Source: Bacteroidota bacterium (lineage in GTDB: Bacteria; Bacteroidota; Bacteroidia; Chitinophagales; Saprospiraceae). Taken from it: a stretch of DNA of 64,000 bases. Shown here one piece after another: positions 1 through 7,914 of this stretch (the stretch's first letter is position 1; each line of letters opens with the position of its first letter). The notes under the pieces are model-generated. The model had not been told where the DNA came from, did not search any database, and worked only from the letters and a program-made list of their open reading frames with translations. The position numbers and the translations under genes are program-made. Where the stretch lies: contig JAKOVW010000052.1 in assembly GCA_029781865.1 (NCBI GenBank), forward strand, positions 62,001 to 126,000. Direction: 5' to 3'.

Positions 1-136
1 ATATTGTTTTCTGGTAATGTATACTTTAGATTCATGTCGGTATTGTAGCTTAAATAATTGTGACCGCAGTTTACAGCCTTTAGTCTCTAGTCTCTATTTT
101 TGTCTTATCATTGCAGATTAAAGAAATACAGTGTAT
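1..136. other. Left edge, non-coding
   Basis: No gene or RNA signature is recognisable here. The stretch leads into the TerC-like gene. Any upstream gene lies outside the window. Confidence 0.5.
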
Positions 137-985
137 ATGTTCGAATTACCTGATTTTAGTAGTTTGGAAATTATCCTTAGTTTTTTGACTTTGACATTTC
201 TTGAAATTGTCTTAGGGGTCGATAATATCATATTTATTTCCATCACTTCAGCAAAATTGGAAGAAAAGGAAAGAAAAAATGCCACCCGTTTAGGCTTAAT
301 TGCGGCTATGGTCCTTCGGATTGTTTTGTTGTTTGGGCTTAGTTTTTTAACTGCCATGCAGCAACCCCTGGTGCATATAAACATGAGTTGGATACAGGCC
401 GGATTTTCCGTACAAAGTCTGATACTGATTGCGGGAGGATTTTTTTTGATGTATAAAAGTGTAACGGAAATTCATCATAAACTGGAGAGCAGTGATGAAG
501 CCATGAAATCTCAATCAGCTGCAAAATTAAATTTCAATCAGGCTGTGATTGAAATTACAGTAATCAATTTAATTTTCAGTATGGATTCCATATTGACGGC
601 TGTCGGAATGACGAATGGTCTTCATGGAGCATTGTGGATCATGATTTGTGCGGTCATTTTGTCCATATTAATTATGATTTCATTTGCACATCCTGTCGGT
701 AGATTTGTAAATAATCATCCCACAGTTCAAATGCTGGGCCTTTCCTTCCTGATTTTAATAGGCTTTATGCTCATCGCCGAAGGTTCACATCTTGCACATT
801 TAACCATTGCAGAGAGTAGTGTCGGTGCAATACCTAAAGGTTATTTGTATTTTGCCATTGCTTTTGCATTGTTGGTTGAAATGCTGAATATCCGCTTGAG
901 AAAGCAAATAAAACCAGTTCAATTGCACGGCATACAAGAGGATGCCAAAGAAGCCGGGTATTTCAATAATAGTAAAAAAACCTAA
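137..985 (+). CDS. TerC family integral membrane protein
   Basis: Polytopic inner-membrane protein of about 282 residues with at least seven hydrophobic segments. It carries the two acidic membrane motifs of the TerC family: LGVDN near residue 30 and FSMDS near residue 150. Family members are linked to metal-ion (often manganese) efflux or tellurium resistance; the substrate here is not known. A GTG six bases upstream (131) would add two residues, but the ATG at 137 gives the usual MFEL-type beginning of the family. The exonuclease gene follows after two bases, so the two are probably co-transcribed. Confidence 0.88.
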   Translation: MFELPDFSSLEIILSFLTLTFLEIVLGVDNIIFISITSAKLEEKERKNATRLGLIAAMVLRIVLLFGLSFLTAMQQPLVHINMSWIQAGFSVQSLILIAGGFFLMYKSVTEIHHKLESSDEAMKSQSAAKLNFNQAVIEITVINLIFSMDSILTAVGMTNGLHGALWIMICAVILSILIMISFAHPVGRFVNNHPTVQMLGLSFLILIGFMLIAEGSHLAHLTIAESSVGAIPKGYLYFAIAFALLVEMLNIRLRKQIKPVQLHGIQEDAKEAGYFNNSKKT

Positions 986-987
986 GC

Positions 988-1809
988 ATGTTTCAACTGA
1001 CTAGAGATTTGATTTTTTTTGATGTTGAAACTACCGGTTTGCATGTGATCCGGGACCGCATTCTGCAGATTGCAATGATCAAATATTTTAAGGACGGGAG
1101 TGCATATAAAGAGCTCTCAATGATTATCAATCCAGGTATTCCTATTTCTGAAGAAGCGTATAAGGTACACGGAATCGGTCCCAAAGAAGTGGCGAATAAA
1201 CCTACATTTAAAGAGGTTGCGCAGGAACTTTATGAATTTATTGGTCAATCGGATCTGGCCGGATACAACTCCAATCGCTTTGATGTTCCCATGCTGGCAG
1301 AAGAATTTGCGAGGTATGGTTACGATTTGGAATTGGACAAAAGAAGACTTATCGATGTACAGCGGATTTTTTACAAAATGGAGCCACGTACATTAAAAGC
1401 AGCATATCAGTTTTATTGCAATGAAGAATTAAAAGATGCCCACGATGCGTTGATTGATATTCGGGCTACTGTAAAAGTATTAGAAGGGCAATTAGCACGA
1501 TATCAGCATGCGAATTATTTAAGCGAAGATGGAGAAATCATCGAAAATCCGGTTGTTAATGATGTTCAGGCATTGCATGATTTTACCAATGATCTAAAGA
1601 CGCCCGATGTCACCCAGAAGTTGCGGTATAATGAACAAGGTGTAATCGTATTCAACTTTGGCAAATATACAGGTATGACCTTTGAACAGGTCTGGGATCG
1701 TGAGTCCAATTATTTTTACTGGATCCTGGATAAGGAATTTTCTTTTCAGGTAAAGAGCATTATCAAAAAATTCATTAAAGAAAAGGAATCCAAAAGCAGG
1801 AAACCATGA
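988..1809 (+). CDS. DnaQ-like 3'-5' exonuclease (DEDDh)
   Basis: The N-terminal about 165 residues form an exonuclease domain of the DNA polymerase III epsilon/RNase T superfamily. All expected acidic residues are visible: D12 and E14 in FDVETTG, D99 in SNRFDVP, and H152 with D157 in HDALIDIRA. The last 60 or so residues (FGKYTGMTF onwards) form a small extra domain often seen behind this exonuclease in Bacteroidota. It may be a proofreading or repair exonuclease; the presence of a separate epsilon subunit cannot be judged here. The start is two bases after the TerC-like stop. Confidence 0.88.
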   Translation: MFQLTRDLIFFDVETTGLHVIRDRILQIAMIKYFKDGSAYKELSMIINPGIPISEEAYKVHGIGPKEVANKPTFKEVAQELYEFIGQSDLAGYNSNRFDVPMLAEEFARYGYDLELDKRRLIDVQRIFYKMEPRTLKAAYQFYCNEELKDAHDALIDIRATVKVLEGQLARYQHANYLSEDGEIIENPVVNDVQALHDFTNDLKTPDVTQKLRYNEQGVIVFNFGKYTGMTFEQVWDRESNYFYWILDKEFSFQVKSIIKKFIKEKESKSRKP

Positions 1810-1818
1810 CCTCAGCCC

Positions 1819-1826
1819 TATTTTTG
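1819..1826 (+). promoter_or_regulatory. Bacteroidota -7 box before the MbnP-like gene
   Basis: TATTTTTG matches TAnnTTTG. It lies just after the exonuclease stop and would start transcription around 1831. No convincing TTG -33 element was seen. Confidence 0.45.
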
Positions 1827-1889
1827 TGGTAAATTTGATCACTTTTTATACTCATGATACGTATTCATGAAGTAGTTAAATTTCAAATC

Positions 1890-2630
1890 ATGTATAGAAT
1901 CTTCTTATTAGTGGTTATCGTCGGTTCTTTATTTGTTTCCTGTGATAAATCAGAACCTTTGGCAGGATATGGTAGTCTTGAGTTAGTTTTTAAAGCCAGG
2001 TATGGAACTCAGCCCTTAGTCTATGCAACTGAATACAATTACTTTGATATCGGCACTATTTTATTCAGCAAGACTGATTTTTTCTATAGCAATTTAAAAT
2101 TGTTAAATTCAAAGGATTCGATTCTTGTCACGGATGTAAATTATGTTTCTTTGATGGAGCATCATACTTCGATAGCACTGGCTGAAGAAGGACTGAAGAT
2201 CAGGTATGATAGTATTCCGACCGGTGATTTCACTGCATTGGATTTTAATATTGGCTTGACCCCGGAGCAGAATAAAACCAAGCCTTCAAATTATGTTTCA
2301 ACACATCCACTTGGCGAAGGAACAAGGTACTGGGCAGGCTGGATTTCTTATATATTTTCAAAGACAGAAGGCGTTTTTAAAAATGGGACAGATAATCCAT
2401 TTACCTACCATTCCGGATTTGATAATGCCATGATTCCATTGCATTTTGCGAAAACTATTAAGATTGAGAATGGTAAAAAGACCAGCATACAAGTGTTGAT
2501 TGATTATAAAAATATGTTTAATGAAGGATCGGTTCCAATGGATATCCCATCCAATCCGCAGATTCATAACACGAGTTTATTAATGCTGTCTTTTGTAAAG
2601 CGCTTCAATACATCAGTTACCATTCAATAA
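1890..2630 (+). CDS. MbnP-like copper-binding lipoprotein
   Basis: About 246 residues from the chosen start, beginning with a lipoprotein signal peptide whose lipobox ends at Cys18 (FVSC). The mature part starts with the GSLELVFKARYG segment typical of MbnP-type proteins and contains the RYWAGW tryptophan motif (W148 and W151 from this start). In characterised MbnP a tryptophan is oxidised to kynurenine by the di-haem enzyme MbnH and becomes part of a copper site. The next gene here encodes such a di-haem protein six bases away. An upstream ATG at 1854 is open but would put twelve extra residues before the signal peptide, so 1890 is preferred. Copper binding is inferred from the family. Confidence 0.8.
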   Translation: MYRIFLLVVIVGSLFVSCDKSEPLAGYGSLELVFKARYGTQPLVYATEYNYFDIGTILFSKTDFFYSNLKLLNSKDSILVTDVNYVSLMEHHTSIALAEEGLKIRYDSIPTGDFTALDFNIGLTPEQNKTKPSNYVSTHPLGEGTRYWAGWISYIFSKTEGVFKNGTDNPFTYHSGFDNAMIPLHFAKTIKIENGKKTSIQVLIDYKNMFNEGSVPMDIPSNPQIHNTSLLMLSFVKRFNTSVTIQ

Positions 2631-2636
2631 TGGAAG

Positions 2637-3749
2637 ATGATTAATTCAATCAAGTGGCTGATCGCATTTTTTATTCTGATCATTTCCTGTAATGATGATC
2701 CTAAAACGGATCCCGGTGATTTAAGCCATATCGCTTATGCACCGGAGCCCTATCCTTTAACCATCCCGGTGGGTTTACCGAAGTTACCGGATAGTCTGGT
2801 CAATAGTTTAACCAGGGAAGGAGTCCAGTTAGGCAGACATTTATTTTATGATCCTATTCTGTCTTCAGACAGCACTATGTCCTGTTCCAGCTGTCATAAT
2901 CCACACAAGGCATTCACCGATAATCTGCCGGTGAGTACCGGTGTTACGGGTATGGCGGGTAACCGATCAGCCATGACTGTTTTGAATACCGTTTATTTCA
3001 ATATTTATGCTGGTCATAATAACACCGGTTTATTTTGGGATGGGCGCGTCCCGGATTTAAAGGCTCAGGCAATTGAACCTGTTCAAAATCCGATTGAGAT
3101 GCATGAAGTGTGGCCCAATGTGGTAGAAAAACTGAAACGACATAGTACGTATCCCGAAATGTTCCGCAAGTCATTTGGTATTACGTCCAAGAATCAGATT
3201 ACCAAAGAACTGGCAGCTAATGCCATAGCCCAGTTTGAGAGCATTATCTTGACGGGGGGGAATTCCATTTTTCAAAGAGTACAGAGAGGGGAGCTGTTTT
3301 TTGAAGCAGATCAGCAGGAGGGGTCGGATCTTTATTTCAATAGAGACCTGTTAATTCCGGATGCGCAATGTTTTCATTGTCATGCCGCTCCTTTGATGAC
3401 GGCCAATGATTTTTTCAATAATGGCATTGATTCTATAAAGAGCCTCGATGATTTTAAAGATAAAGGACGGGGAGGAGTAACCAATATCCGGTTTGATAAT
3501 GGAAAATTCAAGGCACCCTCACTCTATAATATTGTCCTGACTGCGCCGTATATGCACGATGGACGGTTTAAAACCCTGGAAGAAGTCATTGACCATTATA
3601 ATTCCGGGGGTCATAGTGCAGAAAACAAAAATCCTTTTATTCAACCTTTAGGTTTAAACAACCGTCAAAAGAAAAGTCTCCTGGCTTTTTTAAAGACCCT
3701 CACAGACACTACTTATCTGGAAAATCCGGATGTTTTAAGCCCATTTTAA
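2637..3749 (+). CDS. Di-haem cytochrome c peroxidase, MauG/MbnH-like lipoprotein
   Basis: 370 residues with an N-terminal lipoprotein signal (IISC, Cys18) and two c-type haem motifs: CSSCH at 83-87 and CFHCH at 245-249. This is the two-domain layout of bacterial cytochrome c peroxidase, MauG and MbnH. It would act outside the inner membrane. Adjacency to the MbnP-like gene makes post-translational oxidation of that protein the most attractive role, but simple hydrogen peroxide reduction is equally compatible with the sequence. A run of seven G at 3254-3260 lies inside the coding region without breaking it. Confidence 0.88.
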   Translation: MINSIKWLIAFFILIISCNDDPKTDPGDLSHIAYAPEPYPLTIPVGLPKLPDSLVNSLTREGVQLGRHLFYDPILSSDSTMSCSSCHNPHKAFTDNLPVSTGVTGMAGNRSAMTVLNTVYFNIYAGHNNTGLFWDGRVPDLKAQAIEPVQNPIEMHEVWPNVVEKLKRHSTYPEMFRKSFGITSKNQITKELAANAIAQFESIILTGGNSIFQRVQRGELFFEADQQEGSDLYFNRDLLIPDAQCFHCHAAPLMTANDFFNNGIDSIKSLDDFKDKGRGGVTNIRFDNGKFKAPSLYNIVLTAPYMHDGRFKTLEEVIDHYNSGGHSAENKNPFIQPLGLNNRQKKSLLAFLKTLTDTTYLENPDVLSPF

Positions 3750-4032
3750 TTTTTTTTCAAAAAAATTCGGGGATTTTAAGCCCTGAATTCAGGGTAAAAT
3801 GACAATTTTAGATTTTATTTTATAAAGAATTTCAACCTTACATTGATAAATTATTATTGACTATCAATAACTTATCATCTAAGTAATGTCATATATTTAA
3901 ATTTAAAATATGACAATGCTCCTTTTTTGTACTTGTACAGGCTTTTAAATCATCGGATACTTGTACTGTGATTGTTTAACAAAGGGAAAGAATACAATCA
4001 GAATGCCGGTAAACGTATCGGCGACCGTAAAA

Positions 4033-4187
4033 TCGGATATGTTCATGGGATTAATAATTTGTTAATAGGGAGCTGGGCTCCCAAATGTCTGGCTCCTATT
4101 AACAAATTGATCCTCGACATAAAATCAAAGTGAATTCGTCTATTTAATTTTTCATAGTAAGCCGTTTCGGATATGTTCATGGGATTA
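4033..4187. repeat. 21-bp direct repeat pair
   Basis: A 21-base sequence beginning TCGGATATGTTC occurs exactly at 4033-4053 and again at 4167-4187. Each copy sits immediately before a hairpin (4056-4108 and 4190-4220), so the repeat plus hairpin appears duplicated. Confidence 0.85.
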
Positions 4188-4189
4188 TT

Positions 4190-4224
4190 AATAGCCGGCT
4201 GATGCCTTCAACCGGCTATTTTTT
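4190..4224 (+). terminator. Intrinsic terminator-like hairpin
   Basis: Stem AATAGCCGG/CCGGCTATT with a 13-base loop, followed by a run of T. No protein gene precedes it within 400 bp. Confidence 0.7.
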
Positions 4225-4275
4225 AAAAGAATTAAATTGTACTTTCTGATAAATCTATTTCAAAACGAAAAACAG

Positions 4276-4309
4276 AAAAAGGTCCTGCACACGAGCAGGA
4301 CTTTTTTTA
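4276..4309 (+). terminator. Strong intrinsic terminator
   Basis: Stem GTCCTGC/GCAGGAC with a six-base loop, flanked by A and T runs. It probably ends a transcript from the gene-free region or readthrough from the peroxidase gene. Confidence 0.8.
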
Positions 4310-4487
4310 TTTATGGATATCTGGTAGGTATTCATTCGATCAAATGAACAAAGATGTATTAAGCAGGCTCATCGAAAGCTCAACTAAGCAGAAGAAAGAA
4401 AAAATACTTAATACACGATGTTCAACATTCAATGCTCAGGATTGACACTATAAGAATTGTATAATGGGCATTAAAATTTTATCATTA

Positions 4488-4528
4488 AAAAAGCTCAATG
4501 TTCATGCAAAATGATCATTGAGCTTTTT
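4488..4528. terminator. Bidirectional terminator downstream of glutamine synthetase
   Basis: Stem AAAAAGCTCAATG/CATTGAGCTTTTT. It has T runs on both strands. It lies about 130 bp beyond the minus-strand glutamine synthetase stop and can end that transcript. Confidence 0.8.
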
Positions 4529-4656
4529 ATATTGAATTAGTGTTTACACCAATCTGTAGACAAACAAATCTGCTATAGGATAATCCGAATGAATAACAGA
4601 TAATTAGTTTTTAATCATCTGCAATTCATAAATCCTGGTATGTTAAAATTCAGGTC

Positions 4657-6849
4657 CTATCTGTTAAACAGGATCTCCCTGTATTTAGGCAGTGGCCAAT
4701 ATTTGTCTTCAACCAATAATTCCAGATCATCTACATGGGATCTGATTTCAATAAACAGAGGTTTCACCTTGTCGCAGAAATAAATCGCTTTTTCCCTGGT
4801 TGTCTTTTGATGTTCCGCTTTTTCGCGAGCGTCGATCATATTTTCAACACCACTATAAACAGCTTCGATGTGCTTCGATATGGATTCTACAATTTTATGT
4901 TGTGTCTTGAATGATGCTTGAGTCAATCCTGCATCCGAACCCGATTTAATATTATTTAATAATTCTGTTTGATACCGTATGCAGGCAGGTAATATTTGAT
5001 TCAAAGACAATTCTTCAATCAATGAAGCTTCGATTTCCACCTTCTTAATATATTTTTCCAAATGAATTTCATGTCTGGCTTCCTGCTCTTTGTCATTCAG
5101 GATATTCGTTTCCTTGAATAATTTATGTGCTTTAGGTGTAGTATATGCATCCAGGGCGAGAGGTGTTGTTTTGATATTTGGCAATCCTCGTTTAGCGGCT
5201 TCATTCGCCCATGCATCGCTGTAATTATCCCCTTCGAACAGAATATTCCGGGCTGATTTAATACAAGCTCTCAATTCTTTCAGTATTGCAGAATCCTTCT
5301 TCTCTCCTTCGGCTATATGTTTGTCTACCTTTTCTTTGAATTCGTTTAACTGATTGCCAACAATCATATTAAGTACCATCATCGGATCAGCGCAGTTTGC
5401 AGATGAACCCACAGCTCTGAATTCAAATTTATTTCCAGTGAATGCAAAGGGAGAAGTACGGTTGCGGTCTGTATTATCCATCATTACATCCGGTATCATT
5501 TTGTGGATATCCAGCTTCAGTTCATTTTCTTCTTCTTCCTTTAAGTCATTATCTACTCTTTGTTCAATAGCATCTAAGACCTTAGTAAGATAATCACCTA
5601 TAAACACGGAAATAATCGCAGGAGGAGCTTCATTGGCACCTAATCTGTAATCATTGCTCTCTGCTGCAATGGCAGCCCTGAGCAGATCTGAATGATCGTG
5701 TACTGCCTTTATCGTATTGATGAAAAAAGTTAGAAACTGTAAATTATTTCTTGGTGTTTTTCCTGGTGCAAGCAAGTTGGTACCGGTATCCGTCCCCATA
5801 GACCAGTTATTGTGTTTTCCGGATCCATTAATGCCTGCAAAAGGTTTTTCATGCAATAAAACAATCAAATGATGTCTTCTGGCTACGCGGTCCATCAGGT
5901 CCATCAGCAACTGATTATGGTCAACAGCTATATTTGCTTCTTCAAACATTGGAGCGCATTCAAACTGACTGGGTGCGACTTCATTGTGGCGGGTTCTTAC
6001 AGGTATACCTAATTTATGGCATTCCATTTCCAGGTCAACCATAAATGAATAGACCCTTTCTGGTATCGCTCCAAAATAATGATCTTCCAATTGTTGTCCT
6101 TTAGCCGGACCTCTTCCGAATACGGTTCTGCCACTTGCCATAAGGTCCGGTCTTGCATAATACATGGCTTTGTCAATGACAAAATACTCTTGTTCCCAGC
6201 CGAGGGTAGGGGTCACCTTATTTACAAACCGATCGAAATACCTTGCTACACCGGTCGCAGCTTTATCGAGTGTTTCAATGGATCGAAGCAGGGGTGCCTT
6301 ATGATCTAATGCCTCGCCGGTATAAGAGATAAATACAGTAGGGATACAAAGCGTTTTTGAACCGGCAATATCCATAATGAAGGCCGGAGACATAGGATCC
6401 CAGGCAGTATATCCTCTTGCTTCAAAAGTTGCACGAAGTCCGCCACTAGGAAAGGAGGAAGCATCTGGCTCCTGCTGAACCAAAGCATCTCCGTCAAATT
6501 TTTCCATAGCGGCTCCTGATCCGGATAAGGTAAAAAATGAATCGTGTTTTTCTGCTGTTGTTCCTGTTAAGGGCTGAAACCAATGGGTATAATGTGTAGT
6601 GCCTTTTTCGATTGCCCATGCTTTTATGGCCGCAGCTATCTGATCTGCCAATTCTCTCGAAATTTTAGATCCGCCGGAAATCGTCATGCTGTATGCTTTA
6701 TAGGCATCATTGGACAAATAACTCCTGAGTTTTGAATCATTGAACACGTTTTCAGCATAATAAGAAGAGATTTTCCGGTTTTCTCTTTCTTTTGTTGCTT
6801 TTGGTCTGGATAAAAACAGGCTGAGGGCGGTACTTCGGTTGGTTGACAT
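4657..6849 (-). CDS. glnN: Type III glutamine synthetase
   Basis: 730 residues, the length of the large GSIII family, which is common in Bacteroidota and distinct from the roughly 450-residue GSI. It makes glutamine from glutamate, ammonia and ATP. Recognisable catalytic blocks are the metal-binding EVAPSQFECAP segment, followed by NIAVDHNQLLMDL, and the ATP/glutamate segment NGSGKHNNWSMGTDTGTN. The N-terminal extension and the C-terminal helical region (about 600-730) are those of GSIII. The start at 6849 is the only early ATG. The gene stands alone, with a terminator downstream. No PII or other nitrogen-regulation gene is adjacent. Confidence 0.95.
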   Translation of the reverse strand: MSTNRSTALSLFLSRPKATKERENRKISSYYAENVFNDSKLRSYLSNDAYKAYSMTISGGSKISRELADQIAAAIKAWAIEKGTTHYTHWFQPLTGTTAEKHDSFFTLSGSGAAMEKFDGDALVQQEPDASSFPSGGLRATFEARGYTAWDPMSPAFIMDIAGSKTLCIPTVFISYTGEALDHKAPLLRSIETLDKAATGVARYFDRFVNKVTPTLGWEQEYFVIDKAMYYARPDLMASGRTVFGRGPAKGQQLEDHYFGAIPERVYSFMVDLEMECHKLGIPVRTRHNEVAPSQFECAPMFEEANIAVDHNQLLMDLMDRVARRHHLIVLLHEKPFAGINGSGKHNNWSMGTDTGTNLLAPGKTPRNNLQFLTFFINTIKAVHDHSDLLRAAIAAESNDYRLGANEAPPAIISVFIGDYLTKVLDAIEQRVDNDLKEEEENELKLDIHKMIPDVMMDNTDRNRTSPFAFTGNKFEFRAVGSSANCADPMMVLNMIVGNQLNEFKEKVDKHIAEGEKKDSAILKELRACIKSARNILFEGDNYSDAWANEAAKRGLPNIKTTPLALDAYTTPKAHKLFKETNILNDKEQEARHEIHLEKYIKKVEIEASLIEELSLNQILPACIRYQTELLNNIKSGSDAGLTQASFKTQHKIVESISKHIEAVYSGVENMIDAREKAEHQKTTREKAIYFCDKVKPLFIEIRSHVDDLELLVEDKYWPLPKYREILFNR

Positions 6850-7157
6850 AAGCTTTTTAATTTATGGTTGAGTAATTTAGTCGCAAAATTATTGAAATAA
6901 TTTGAGCATTTGGCGCCCACAATCTATTTTTTCGACAAAATATTTAAAATATTTTTATTTAAATGTCTCGAAATACCACTTTTAGCCTATATTTTATTAT
7001 ATTTATATTATTTTATATGAATTAATGCTTAGGCTTCCCGGGATGGTAGGAAGGACCTACGAATTGGAAATTAGCGACGACCGGGAGCTAAAAGTGTCGC
7101 GAGTATTATTTAGATATTTGAAAGCGGAAACAAGGGTAAGATTAGAAATAAGCAGAT

Positions 7158-7904
7158 CTAGATCTTCTTATAGAGGGCCAGAAACTCCTCCTTTCTGGTT
7201 TCGGATAAAGGAACGACGGAATTATCAATCAGGGTAATATTCAGTCCGTTCTGTTTTTGAAACTTGATGATGTATTTAATATTGACTATGGAGCCACGGC
7301 TGGTTCTGAAAAACTGGCCGGGATCAAGAAATTCTTCAAACATTTTTAGTGTTTTTGCAACTGTTATTTTTCCATTCGAACGGAGATGAATAATGGTATA
7401 ATTTATTTCCGCTTCTAGCCAGAGGATTTCATTTACTTCTATCAGATCGTATCCATTTTGATGTGCAATAGCTATGCGTTGAGATCCGTGGTGTACGTTT
7501 TGAACCAGCATCTTATAAACCTCATCCATTTTATGGTTATTATCCAGTCGCTTTACTTTTTCAATTGCATTCTTGAGGTCATTCAGATCTATAGGTTTAA
7601 GCAAATAATCAATTGCTGAAAGTTTAAATGCTTTAACTGCATATTGATTGTATGCAGTGGTAAATATTATTTTGAACTCCGGATTCGGGAAATAATCAAA
7701 TAATGAAAATCCGGATTCACCGGGTAACTCAATGTCCAGAAAAATGAAATGCACTTCATTGGTTTTAAGAAAGGGCACAGCTTTCGCAACGGAATCAAAG
7801 ACGGCATATAGTTCTACTTCACTGCAATACATTCTGATCATATTTACCAGGGTGGCCTGGCTTTCTATTTCATCTTCGATAATAACAGCCTTTAGTTTAT
7901 TCAT
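7158..7904 (-). CDS. LytTR-family response regulator
   Basis: 248 residues. The N-terminal receiver domain has the acidic pair at E10/D11, phospho-acceptor D57 (FLDIELPGESG) and conserved K103 (LLKPID). The C-terminal LytTR DNA-binding domain covers roughly residues 145-246. LytTR proteins bind paired direct repeats about 21 bp apart. The gene lies ten bases downstream of the sensor kinase and is surely its partner. Candidate target sites are the TTCAATAA pairs near 11.0-11.1 kb and 22.2 kb. Confidence 0.93.
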   Translation of the reverse strand: MNKLKAVIIEDEIESQATLVNMIRMYCSEVELYAVFDSVAKAVPFLKTNEVHFIFLDIELPGESGFSLFDYFPNPEFKIIFTTAYNQYAVKAFKLSAIDYLLKPIDLNDLKNAIEKVKRLDNNHKMDEVYKMLVQNVHHGSQRIAIAHQNGYDLIEVNEILWLEAEINYTIIHLRSNGKITVAKTLKMFEEFLDPGQFFRTSRGSIVNIKYIIKFQKQNGLNITLIDNSVVPLSETRKEEFLALYKKI

Positions 7905-7914
7905 GGTTAGTTGA

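Larger units (their letters stand above)
3750..4656. other. 907-bp gene-free, structure-rich region
   Basis: No plausible protein gene was found. The stretch holds an inverted repeat TGTCATAT/ATATGACA (3887-3894, 3908-3915), a 9-bp direct repeat TACTTGTAC (3930-3938, 3958-3966), a 14-bp perfect inverted repeat (4056-4069, 4095-4108), a 21-bp direct repeat (4033-4053, 4167-4187) and three terminator-like hairpins. The layout suggests one or more small untranslated transcripts. A 20-codon frame (4003-4065) is open but unremarkable. Confidence 0.6.

Noticed and set aside
3254-3260. Seven-G run in the di-haem peroxidase as a phase-variation tract
   Set aside because: It is short, deep in the coding region, and the frame is intact; slippage is possible but there is no sign of a switch design.
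7025-7237. 70-codon plus-strand frame upstream of the LytTR gene's stop
   Set aside because: It overlaps the LytTR gene on the other strand, is Arg-rich with no domain, and has no promoter-like signal.
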